Source: Halobacteriales archaeon QS_9_67_15
Lineage (GTDB): Archaea > Halobacteriota > Halobacteria > Halobacteriales > Haloarculaceae
DNA length: 13,508 nucleotides
Direction of reading: 5' to 3'
Assembly (NCBI GenBank): GCA_003023165.1
Contig: PXSD01000033.1
Coordinates: 1-13,508 of the forward strand
The notes beneath the pieces were generated by a model. It was not told where the DNA came from. It made no database searches and saw nothing but the letters and a program-made list of their open reading frames with translations. Position 1 is the first letter of the stretch. Each line of letters begins with the position of its first letter. Shown here one piece after another: positions 5,593-13,409 of the stretch. A program made the translations under genes and the position numbers.

Positions 5593-6939
5593 ATGGATTC
5601 CGCGAGTGACGGTCCAGAGCGCGAGTTTGCGTTCGATTACGACCCTGGCGAACTCCGGGGCGGACGAGGATGCGTCGCCGACCTCGACGGGATATTCGAA
5701 GCCCGCGAGTCGACCGACGCACTGGTCGTCACCGGGTCGAACGTCGGCGCGAACCCGGACGTGATGGACCCGGTGGCGGCCGGTCTCGGTGACTATCTCG
5801 CCGGCGTCTTCGACGAGACGACGCCACAGAAGTACCTCGCGACGGGACTCGCCGGAGCGCGACGCGTCCGACAAGAGGACATCGACGCACTCGTCGCCGT
5901 CGGGAGCGGGAGTAGTCTCGACGTCGCGAAGGTGATCAGCGCACTCACCAGTCACGACGACGTGGACGCGGCCGCTGACCGCGCCATCGAAACGGGCGAG
6001 GTCCCCGTCGCCTCGGACGGCGATCCGACGCCGATCGTCGCCGTACCGACGACGCTTGCCGGTGCCGACCTCTCCGTTATCGCCGGCGTCAGCCTCTCGC
6101 TCGATCCGGACGGGACGCCCGACCACGAGATCCCCAGCGGGTCGGTCGGCGACAGGCGACTGATGCCGACCGCGTTGTGCTACGACCCGGCTCTGTTCGA
6201 GACGACACCGAAGGGCGTGCTCTGTGCCTCGGCGATGAACGGCTTCGACAAGGCCGTCGAGTGCCTCTACTCCCCGTATCGGACGCCGGTCACCGACGGG
6301 ACGGCCATGCGCGCGCTCTCGCTCATGCAGTCCGGCTTCGAGACGCTCCCGGCGGAGTCGATGGACGAGGAGAAGCTCTACGACGCGGTCTCGGGCGTCG
6401 TCCTGGCCCAGTACGGCATCTCGACGCCCGGAACGTACAGGGCGTCGATAATCCACGCGTTCGGCCACGGCTTCTCACACGGGTACGGTATCCACCAGGG
6501 GACCGCCCACGGCATCCTCGCCCCGCACGTTCTCGAGTACGTCTTCGACGAGGTGGACGGCCGTCGCTCCCTCCTCGCCGACGTGTTCGGTGTCGGCGGG
6601 GACGACGTCGGCGACAACGGGCTGGCGAACCGCGTCGTCGACGCCGTTTCGGCTGTCAGCGACGACCTCGGTCTCCCCTCGCGACTCCGTGCGGTCGACG
6701 GGCTCTCGCGGAAATCGCTCCCCGACGTCGCCGCCGAGATCCGCGACGACAGCCTGCTGGCGGTCGCCCCCGAGGGTGTCGACCCCACCACCGCCAACAT
6801 CGAAGCAGTTCTCGACGCAGACCCGTCGACCCGAATACATACGTATCCAAATTTGAAACTGAAAATCCCAGGTATCAGACCTGTTTTCGTAATAGCGACG
6901 CAAAATCCCGTCCAGATATGTCGATCACGAGGGCGGTAG
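5593..6939 (+). CDS. Iron-containing alcohol dehydrogenase family protein with abnormal C-terminus
   Basis: From this start the product is 448 residues. Family features are present: the nucleotide-binding loop VGSGSSLDVAK, PTTLAGADLS, the metal-region aspartate in GFDKAVECLYS, and the histidine cluster HAFGHGFSHGYGIHQGTAHG carrying the remaining metal ligands. It would be an NAD(P)-dependent alcohol/aldehyde oxidoreductase in the cytoplasm; the substrate is unknown. Homology appears to end at about residue 410 (IEAVLDAD), where family members normally stop. The last ~38 residues (PSTRIHTYPNLK onward) are translated from AT-richer DNA unlike the rest and look like read-through after loss of the native stop. 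The enzyme core is complete, so it may still work. It is not clearly part of the pentose pathway, although it is adjacent to it. Confidence 0.8.
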   Translation: MDSASDGPEREFAFDYDPGELRGGRGCVADLDGIFEARESTDALVVTGSNVGANPDVMDPVAAGLGDYLAGVFDETTPQKYLATGLAGARRVRQEDIDALVAVGSGSSLDVAKVISALTSHDDVDAAADRAIETGEVPVASDGDPTPIVAVPTTLAGADLSVIAGVSLSLDPDGTPDHEIPSGSVGDRRLMPTALCYDPALFETTPKGVLCASAMNGFDKAVECLYSPYRTPVTDGTAMRALSLMQSGFETLPAESMDEEKLYDAVSGVVLAQYGISTPGTYRASIIHAFGHGFSHGYGIHQGTAHGILAPHVLEYVFDEVDGRRSLLADVFGVGGDDVGDNGLANRVVDAVSAVSDDLGLPSRLRAVDGLSRKSLPDVAAEIRDDSLLAVAPEGVDPTTANIEAVLDADPSTRIHTYPNLKLKIPGIRPVFVIATQNPVQICRSRGR

Positions 6940-7196
6940 ATACGTTCTTTCACCCATCGACGAGTCCACAGACCGGGTGGTTTTCAGCGACCGGGAGTCT
7001 GCGACAGCGAAATGCCCATCAATTTTCCGTTCAAAGGGCTTCCGTACGGAAAATTCGCTCCCGGTCTCGGTTTCTGCGAGCGAGCTAATCGTTTCATTGT
7101 CATAAAATATCAGTGTATATAATATTTCAAATACTTTTATTGCTTCGGTGGTGAGACCGGTCTCTCCGATGGCAAAGCCACGCCGCGCGGAGCGGT
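6940..7196. other. AT-rich gap between two damaged genes
   Basis: No gene that I recognise. Base composition drops sharply in AT around 7100-7145, with a TATA-rich run (GTATATAATATTT near 7114-7126), in contrast to the GC-rich flanks. A perfect 12-bp palindrome GAGACCGGTCTC lies at 7153-7164. A minus-strand frame through here has AT-rich codons and no recognisable motif. It may be the trace of an inserted and partly lost element, but no terminal repeats or transposase were found. Confidence 0.45.
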
Positions 7197-7856
7197 TCAG
7201 AACGAGGTTCGCGCGCGCGGCCCGAAATCGCTGTCGCGGACGCGGAACTCGGAGCCGTCGTCGCCGGGGTGGACCTCGACCATGGCGTCGAAAAGCTGTC
7301 TGAGTACGTCGCAGGTCTCGCCGCTGACGTCGAATCCAGTGTGAACGCGCCCACACCGTCGATAGTCGTGACTCGGGTCGTCACCACGTGGAGCAACTGG
7401 TAGACGCATCGGATGTCGCCGTATATGAGCAGCGTCGAGAGGGAGTGGAGTCCGACGCGCGGGTCGACGACAGAACCGTCTTGGTGTCACCCCCGCATGA
7501 CGCCGCTCAGTTCGATCCCGACGCCCGTCAGGTCACCCGGGCTGGAGACGACGGGGAAGTCGTCGATCTCCCGCGTCCGCGACCGGCGCTCTCAGCCGCC
7601 GCTTCCACTGCAGTCGACGACGGAGACCCGCCGACGAGGTCGAAGACCAACCGCCGTTTCCCGGTCATCGGCGGTCCGATGACCAGTACGTTCGTCCCCG
7701 CCTCGACCGCGTCCGCACTGAGCGGGTCGACCTCGACCGCGTCGGCGTCCAAGTTCGCCTCCTCGGGGTCGAGTCCGCGTCTGCCGGATCCACGCCGTTG
7801 GGTCCCTCGGTCGCGCCGCCGGCCTCGTCGCGGTTCGGGGACAGCCAGTTACTCAC
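7197..7856 (-). pseudogene. Broken RecA/KaiC-like ATPase gene (haloarchaeal DUF7504-type)
   Basis: Pieces of one ~220-residue protein occur in order but in different frames. They are: MSNWLSPNRDEAGG (GTG start at 7856); LDADAVEVDPL, then GTNVLVIGPPMTGKRRL with a Walker A P-loop (near 7670); IDDFPVVSSPGDLTGVGIELSG; VGLHSLSTLLIYGDI and LLHVVTTRVTTIDGVGAF; and FDVSGETCDVLRQLFDAMVEV up to the TGA at 7197-7199. At least three frame changes and one in-frame TGA (7487-7489) separate them. The order and motifs match a RecA-superfamily ATPase family common in haloarchaea whose function is not well defined. It is a clear pseudogene unless the sequence has errors. It lies downstream of the HMG-CoA synthase gene on the same strand. 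Confidence 0.75.
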
Positions 7857-7930
7857 AGTCGCCTATCTCTCCCTGAGAACAATGAACGTGAGGGTGATCG
7901 AAACCGGGCCGTCCTACCGTCTCCGGGTCG

Positions 7931-9277
7931 TTACTCCACGTAGGTGTACTTGCGCTCGCCCATCCGACCCCAGCCGTCGAACACGAACTCGCCCTGGGGC
8001 GAGGCGAACTGGTCGACGTCGCTGGCACCGGCGTCCTCGTTATGATTGTGTACGTCGTGGACGTCCTCGTATTCATCGAACGTGAGTTCGTAGCGGGCGG
8101 TGAGTTGGTCGTCCACGTCGAGGGCCTCGATCTCCGATTTCCAGCCCGGTTGCACGGTCTCCGCGTGGATCTCCGCCTGCGCGCCGGAGCCGTAGGAGCC
8201 GACGAGCAGTTTCTCGCCCGCCAGATCCGCGCCGTCCTCGTGGGCGGTCTTGAGCGCGGAGAGTCGGGCGACGTGGACGGAACCGGTGTACCAGTTGCCG
8301 ACTTCGCGCGAGATAGTGAGCGTCGGCTCGACGGTCTCCGCGTACCACTCGCGGTACGCGTCGGTATCGGTCAGCTTGTCCGTGTACTCGCCGGCGGCCT
8401 CGCGGAACGCCTCCTCGCTGTCGAACGCCTCGGGACGGGGCTGGCGGCCGATCTCCTCGGCTAGCCGCTCCTCGATCTCGGTGTCGCGGCTCGCGTGGCG
8501 ATAGCCCAGCGCAGCGGCCTTGCGGACCATCCCCGGGAACGGTGTGTGAAACGGGATGTACGCGAAGTCGTCGGGGTGGATCGACTCGGTGACCGACTCG
8601 AAGTCACGGATCGCCTCGCGCATCCGCGCGAGGTATACCTGCACCGAGCGCTTGCCGTCCACGCTCGGGAACTGCTGCTGGGGCTTCAGGAAGTCCGTCT
8701 CGTCGGCGCTCCCGTAGCCCTGCTCGGTCGAGAGTTCGACCACGTCGGGGTCCTCGTCGACGAGGAGCGCGACAGCACCCGCGCCCTGCGTCGCCTCACC
8801 GGGGTCGTCGCGGGCGTAGAGCGCCGTGTCAGTCGCGATGACGAGCGCCGCGCGGTCGCGATTCCTGCCCGCCCGGATCCAGTTGTAGGCGTCGTCCAGA
8901 CTCTGGGTCCCCGAGATACAGGCGAACTTGCGCTCGCCCTTGTTGGCGTGGTGGAAGTCGCCGTCGAAGACTTCTTCGAGACAGCCGGCGATGTACGTCG
9001 AGACCGGCTTGGAGTTGTCGAACGCGCTCTCGGTCGCCACGTCGATCCGACCGATATCCTCGGGTTCGAGGCCCTTCCGCTCCATGAGTTCGCGAGCGGC
9101 GTTGGCCCCCATCGTCACGATGTCCTCGTAGACGTCCGGGAACGAACTCGCCGTCAGTCCGAGCCCGTTCGCGTACTTACCGGGGTCGTCCCCCTGTGCC
9201 GGCGCGAACGTCTCCGGTAAGTCGAGTCTGAGCTTCCCCGTCCGTATCTCGATCCCGTCGATCCCGACCGATTCCAT
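7931..9277 (-). CDS. hmgB: Hydroxymethylglutaryl-CoA synthase
   Basis: A 448-residue cytoplasmic enzyme that condenses acetyl-CoA with acetoacetyl-CoA to HMG-CoA, the committed entry to the mevalonate pathway supplying archaeal isoprenoid lipids. The thiolase-fold catalytic triad is visible: E83 (VATESAFDNSK), nucleophile C120 (KFACISGTQSL) and H244 (YIPFHTPFPGM). A second conserved region is VGSYGSGAQAEIH near the C-terminus, with the end at YTYVE. The start is ATG 9277, not the GTG two codons earlier, because a TATA box is centred 27 nt upstream, giving a leaderless mRNA. It is intact, unlike its neighbours. Its promoter lies inside the tail of the long frame upstream. Confidence 0.96.
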   Translation of the reverse strand: MESVGIDGIEIRTGKLRLDLPETFAPAQGDDPGKYANGLGLTASSFPDVYEDIVTMGANAARELMERKGLEPEDIGRIDVATESAFDNSKPVSTYIAGCLEEVFDGDFHHANKGERKFACISGTQSLDDAYNWIRAGRNRDRAALVIATDTALYARDDPGEATQGAGAVALLVDEDPDVVELSTEQGYGSADETDFLKPQQQFPSVDGKRSVQVYLARMREAIRDFESVTESIHPDDFAYIPFHTPFPGMVRKAAALGYRHASRDTEIEERLAEEIGRQPRPEAFDSEEAFREAAGEYTDKLTDTDAYREWYAETVEPTLTISREVGNWYTGSVHVARLSALKTAHEDGADLAGEKLLVGSYGSGAQAEIHAETVQPGWKSEIEALDVDDQLTARYELTFDEYEDVHDVHNHNEDAGASDVDQFASPQGEFVFDGWGRMGERKYTYVE

Positions 9278-9300
9278 AATCACCAGTTGCGTTCGGCTGG

Positions 9301-9306
9301 TATAAG
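9301..9306 (-). promoter_or_regulatory. TATA box of the HMG-CoA synthase gene
   Basis: The minus strand reads CTTATA, centred about 27 nt upstream of the ATG at 9277. It lies within the 3' tail of the upstream surface-protein frame, which suggests that the last codons of that frame are not native. Confidence 0.7.
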
Positions 9307-10024
9307 GGCCTGTCGACTACCGGATCGACGTCTGTCGAACCGCTATCCGCGCTCACGGTCGCCCCACCCCCGATCGAGGTGGTCGTCGCGGTCGCCGAAT
9401 CTGTCAGTCCGGTGCTGTCGGTCACTTCGACGACGACGTAGTAGGGGTCGTCACCATTCCCGTTTCCTTGCTTCGTGTCGCTGATGAGCACGGACATCTG
9501 CCCACCGAAGTAACTGGCCGTCTGGGAGCCGACGACGTACGATTGAGAGCTGTTGTTGTAGACCGTCACGGTGTAGCTACTGAGGTCGCTGTCGGGGTCA
9601 GACCCGGTGAAGGTCACATCGATAGTGTGCCTTCGGTTGTTGTCCTTAGTGTTCGGGTCGTGAGTGGCCGAGTCGATAGTCACTGTCGGGCTGCTCGGTG
9701 CGGTGTCTGACGCGCTCCGGCTGTCGAAATTCCCGTCGGCGTCGTAGGCCGTCGCGGTCAGCGCGTAGGTTTCACCCTCCTGGATCGGATCGCCCGTGAT
9801 CGTGACCGCCGGCGACCCGCCCGGTTGGTACTGTGCGGGACCGATCCCGGTCACTGTCTCGCTCGCGACGACGTTCCCGTCACTGTCCGTCACCTCGTAG
9901 ACGATGCGGTCGAGGTCGTCGTCGCTGTCGGCGTCCTGGACTTGGATGTCTTCGAGCGTGAACTCGTCGGAGGTAGTGTTCGCAGTGAAGCCCTGGAAGT
10001 TACTGAACTGTATCGCTGCCGGAT

Positions 10025-10790
10025 TGTTAGCGGCATCGAACATCGTGCTCGTCGTGTCGGCGTCGCCACGAGTGATGCCGACCTCGTAGGGGGAGCCGGT
10101 CATCTGATCGGTGTTCGCGTTCACCACGACCTCGACGCCGGTACCTGCCGAGAGACCGCTCGACGGTGCCTCGATCAGGACCCACGCCCGGCCGTTGTTC
10201 TTATTAAAGTTGGTGTTGCCGGTCGAGACGTTCACCGAACTGATCCCCTGGTAGGACACGTCGTCGGGACTCTCGGCGGGACTCAGCCCGATGTTAATCC
10301 GTTCGCCGCCGTCGAGGTCACTGTCGAGCGTGAACGTAAACGTCTGCTGTTGACTGCTCGTGTCGGGGACGAGGTTCGTCGCTTCGAAGTTTCGGATCTC
10401 CGCGTCGCCCGTGTCGCGGCCGACATCGAACGTCGTCGTCGTGGAGACCCCGCTGTCGCCTCGCGTGAACGTCACGTCGTACTGGCCGTCACTGCCGGTC
10501 CGAACCTTGTCAGTCCAGACGCGGACCGTCTCCCCGGCCGCGATGTCCCGGTTCGGCGTGATGGTGAGAAACGCCGTGTCGCCGTTCGTGTTCGAGTTAG
10601 TGTTGCCGGTCGAGACGTTCGTGTTCACGTTGCCCTGGTAGTCGACTTGCAGCGGCGACTGCTGTTGCGGGTCGTCGAGGTTTATCTCTATCTGCGTCCC
10701 GCTCGGGATCTGGGTGTCGGGCGTGAACGTGAACGTCTGTCGCTGCTGCCCGATGTCCGGCAGCAGCGCAGTCGTGCCCGCGCTTTCGAA
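10025..10790 (-). repeat. Two tandem ~130-residue beta domains in the surface protein
   Basis: Two successive segments share QTFTFT near their start, a DYQG or SYQG motif, NVSTGNTN, and a final V-x-x-TRGD stretch. At DNA level a 21-nt match occurs at 10213-10233 and 10600-10620 (387 nt apart, 129 codons). The domain-start matches at 10329-10346 and 10722-10739 are 393 nt apart. This is a diverged in-frame domain duplication typical of extracellular haloarchaeal proteins. Confidence 0.75.
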
Positions 10791-11961
10791 GGCGCCGGAG
10801 AGACTGCAACCGTTGCCGCCGCCGAAGAAAGCGCACTCGCCTTCCTCGTCCCAGTCGCTCTCGCTGTCGGTGTCGACGTAGTTCCCGCCGCTCTGCGTGC
10901 GGTAGGCGACCTGTCTCGGGGTCCCGCTATTGAAAGTGAACGTAGAGCCGTCGTCGAACGTCGGCCCTTTGTAGGCGAAGCGGTCGACGACGGTCCCACT
11001 GTCGTCGCGCAGTTCGACGCTGTCGCCGCCGTTGTTCATGAATCCGATGTTGAGCGGCTCGACGTCGCTCGCGTCGACCCCGTCCCACTGGTCCGCGAAC
11101 GCACTCGGGTTCCGGGCGAAGTAGACCGTCCCGTCGACGTTCGAGATCGTCTGCCTCGTCTCACCGGACTCCGTGTCGGTGAGGACCCAGCCGCTCGTGT
11201 CGACTCCCGTGGGGACTTCGAGCTGGACGAACTCGCCGTCGCTGTCGGGCAACTTCTCGGGGTCGGGCTCGGCGGCGGTGATCATGACGCGTGGCTTCAC
11301 GGTCACGGTCGCCGTTCGGGTCGGTCCCCAGTTCCCGTTCGCGTCCCGGCCGCGAAAGACGATCTCGTGGTCGCCGGGCTCCCAGGACGCCGTCGCCGTG
11401 TCGGTGACGTCTTCGGTCGGCTGGTTCCACTCGCCGTCGACGACGCTCATCGGGTTCGCGCTCCCGTTTCCGGGGTCCTGTCCCGCGATAGTCTCGCCGG
11501 GCGCGACGCGGAACCACTCCGCCTCGATAACGTCGAGTCCGCCCCGCTCGACATCGTCGATAGTCGCCGTGAGCGTGACCGTCTCGCCCTGTTCGACCGG
11601 GTCCGGCGTCACGTCCTGGCTGATCACGTCCGGGCCTGTCCCGTCGCCGCCGCCCGTCCCACTGACGCTCGTATCGAGAACGGTCACGGCCAGACCGACG
11701 TTCTCCGCCGTTTCGGGATCGAACGGAGTGGGCGGTGGATTCGAGCCGAGCGAGACGTTGACCTGGTCGTCGAGGCCGCCCGCATCGTCCGGAATCTCGA
11801 AGACGAACGCGGCGCGGCCCGCTTCGTTGCTCGTCGCCGTCGACGACCCGCTCGCCCACGACGGACTGGCCGTAACTGAGACCCCCGAGACGGGGTTGTT
11901 GTAGGCGTCGCGGACCTCCACGACGAACTGCTGGCTCCCGCCCTCGGGGACGCGCGTCCCG

Positions 11962-12813
11962 TTAGGTGCCGGGAACGAGCTCCACCACGAGCGTCTCGTA
12001 CCCCGGCACCCCCGCCAGCGGCTCGGTCCGTACGGCGTCGGGGTCCGTCGAAATGTTCCCCCCTTCGTCCGCACGCTGGCCGGCCAGTAGCTCCTTCCAC
12101 TTCGCCTCGGACAACTGCGTCGCGACCCGAAGTGTGACCGGCGAACCCGGGCTCGCGTTCCGCACCGACACCGTTGTGCTGGACGCGCTGACCGGCCGCA
12201 CGTCGAGCGACGTCGTTCCCGACGACGACCGCTGGAGCGAGCCGTTCAGCGACACCAACGAGATCCTATCGCCGTCGACGAGTCCCTGCTCGCTCCGCGC
12301 GACTGTCGTCCCCTCGAAGGAGAAGTTGTCGTACAGGACCGAATTCTCGTAGACCGTCGACGGCGGCTGGCCGTACTCGTTGTACCGCGGTCGATAGACG
12401 ATCCCGCCGGTGGAGTACTCCCGCGGGGACGTCCCGCCGTCCCAGAAGTCCGCCGTCTCGTCGTCCAGCGCCTCGGCATTGTCCAGTCCGAACGCCACGT
12501 TGCCGTCAGCGGTCGCGACGGTCCGCAACTGCCCCGAGGCCGGCGGCGGATTCACCGCCAGAAACCGCGGCGGATACGTCGTCCCCAGCGTCACCGACAC
12601 CGACCGCCACGCCGCGTCCCCGAATATCGACGTCACGGCGTTCCGGAGGTCGAGGAGCTCCCCCTGGACCCGCTGGCTGTGGTCGAACTCGGTCTGCTCG
12701 TTCTGCTGTGGGACGACCGTCGCCTGATAGAGCGACAACAGGAGGATCAGCGCCGCGAAGACCAGGACTGCCCCGACCTGGATCGATTGCCCTCTGTCGT
12801 CCCACGACTCCAT
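11962..12813 (-). pseudogene. N-terminal part of a pilin-like (type IV prepilin signal) surface protein, truncated by frameshift
   Basis: From ATG 12813 (a GTG two codons earlier is possible) the frame gives 283 residues ending VVELVPGT. The N-terminus has DRGQSIQVGAVLVFAALILLL, the charged-then-hydrophobic layout of an archaeal type IV pilin signal cut by PibD just before the hydrophobic helix. The rest (NSVLYDNFSF, GDRISLVSLNGSL, SLDVRPVSASS) matches a haloarchaeal pilin-like family as I recall it. Relatives continue for ~30 residues and then enter a VPEGG-x-Q Ig-like domain. Here the stop TAA at 11962-11964 is followed at once by NGTRVPEGG in the next frame, so a short out-of-frame deletion is inferred. 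A membrane-anchored truncated product could still be made. Confidence 0.7.
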
Positions 12814-12942
12814 GTCCACGGCCTACCGTCTCGGCGTGCAAAAACATGTGTCCCCGATTTTCCACCGTGATAACGCCCCGAGACCAGCAGAATTGTCGGA
12901 GATGACCGGTGACGACCGCCAGCGGGAGCAGACGACGGTCGC
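12814..12942. other. Intergenic region upstream of the pilin-like gene
   Basis: It holds a weak TATA candidate (minus strand GTTTTTGC, about 12837-12846), centred roughly 28 nt upstream of the start codons at 12813/12819, consistent with a leaderless transcript. No other feature was seen. Confidence 0.35.
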
Positions 12943-12946
12943 TTAC

Positions 12947-13045
12947 TCGTCGTCTTCTTCGACGACTTCGGGGTCTTTCATCGCCGTCTGGAGACTGTCG
13001 AGTCCGTTGACCCACTGGACCACCAGTCCCGGTTCCAGTTCCTCG
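12947..13045. repeat. Direct repeat, copy A (99 bp)
   Basis: Identical over 99 bp to 13410-13508, offset 463 bp. It encodes (minus strand) the DUF2150 C-terminal block and ends at the gene's stop codon region. Confidence 0.95.
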
Positions 13046-13409
13046 CGCGCCGTCGATGATGAGCGTCCCCGCCTGCACGCAGTAGGAGAGCGCCGCGTCG
13101 AGGTCTTCCTCGGACTCGGCGTCGGCTGCTGCGCTGGCGTACTCGTCGATACCGGCTTCCTCGGCCGTGCCACCGACGATGTACTCCTCGGCAGCGTAGA
13201 AGACACACACCAGCGAGGTCTGGACGCTGTCGACGAGCATCAGCGCTTCCTCGTCGTCGAACTCGGGCTCCGCGAGGACGACCTCGCGCATGTCCTCGAC
13301 CTCCGCTAGCGCCTCATCCTCGTCGAGGACGTCCTCTTCGAAGTCCGAGACGACCTTGACCACCGCGATGGCCGTATCGTCCTGCATGTTCCACAGCAGT
13401 TGCGCCGTG

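Larger units (their letters stand above)
9177..11963 (-). pseudogene. C-terminal part of a split pilin-like surface protein: Ig-like, lamin-tail and repeated beta domains
   Basis: A ~930-codon minus-strand frame that lacks its own plausible start and continues the protein encoded at 11962-12813 in a different frame. Domains in order: a bacterial Ig-like domain 1 type (VPEGGSQQFVVEVRDAYNNPVSG, about 11960-11660); an Ig-like domain starting DVTPDPVEQGETVTL (to ~11295); a lamin tail domain (GEFVQLEVPTGVDTSGWVL, NNGGDSVELRD, VVDRFAY; ~11290-10800); two copies of a ~130-residue beta domain with QTFTFT and NVSTGNTN; then PKD/cadherin-like segments to ~9340. The composition (Thr, Ser, Asp, Asn-rich with N-glycosylation sequons) fits an exported cell-surface or appendage protein. 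The last ~33 codons overlap the HMG-CoA synthase coding region and the frame also contains that gene's promoter, so the 3' end is probably also altered. It could be expressed only with a frameshift. Confidence 0.7.

Noticed and set aside
6982..7102. Small minus-strand ORF starting MTMKRLARSQK in the AT-rich gap
   Set aside because: About 39 codons, TATA spacing does not fit a leaderless start, no Shine-Dalgarno, and no recognisable product.
6925..7196. Minus-strand frame reading GFAIGETGLTTEAIKVFEILY through the AT-rich gap
   Set aside because: No family recognised, no start codon in the relevant part, and codon use is unlike the rest of the window. It is continuous with an out-of-frame shadow of the ATPase pseudogene.
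9825..11879. 684-codon plus-strand open frame opposite the surface protein
   Set aside because: A Val/Arg/Asp-rich antisense shadow of a long Thr/Ser/Asp-rich frame, with no domain recognised.
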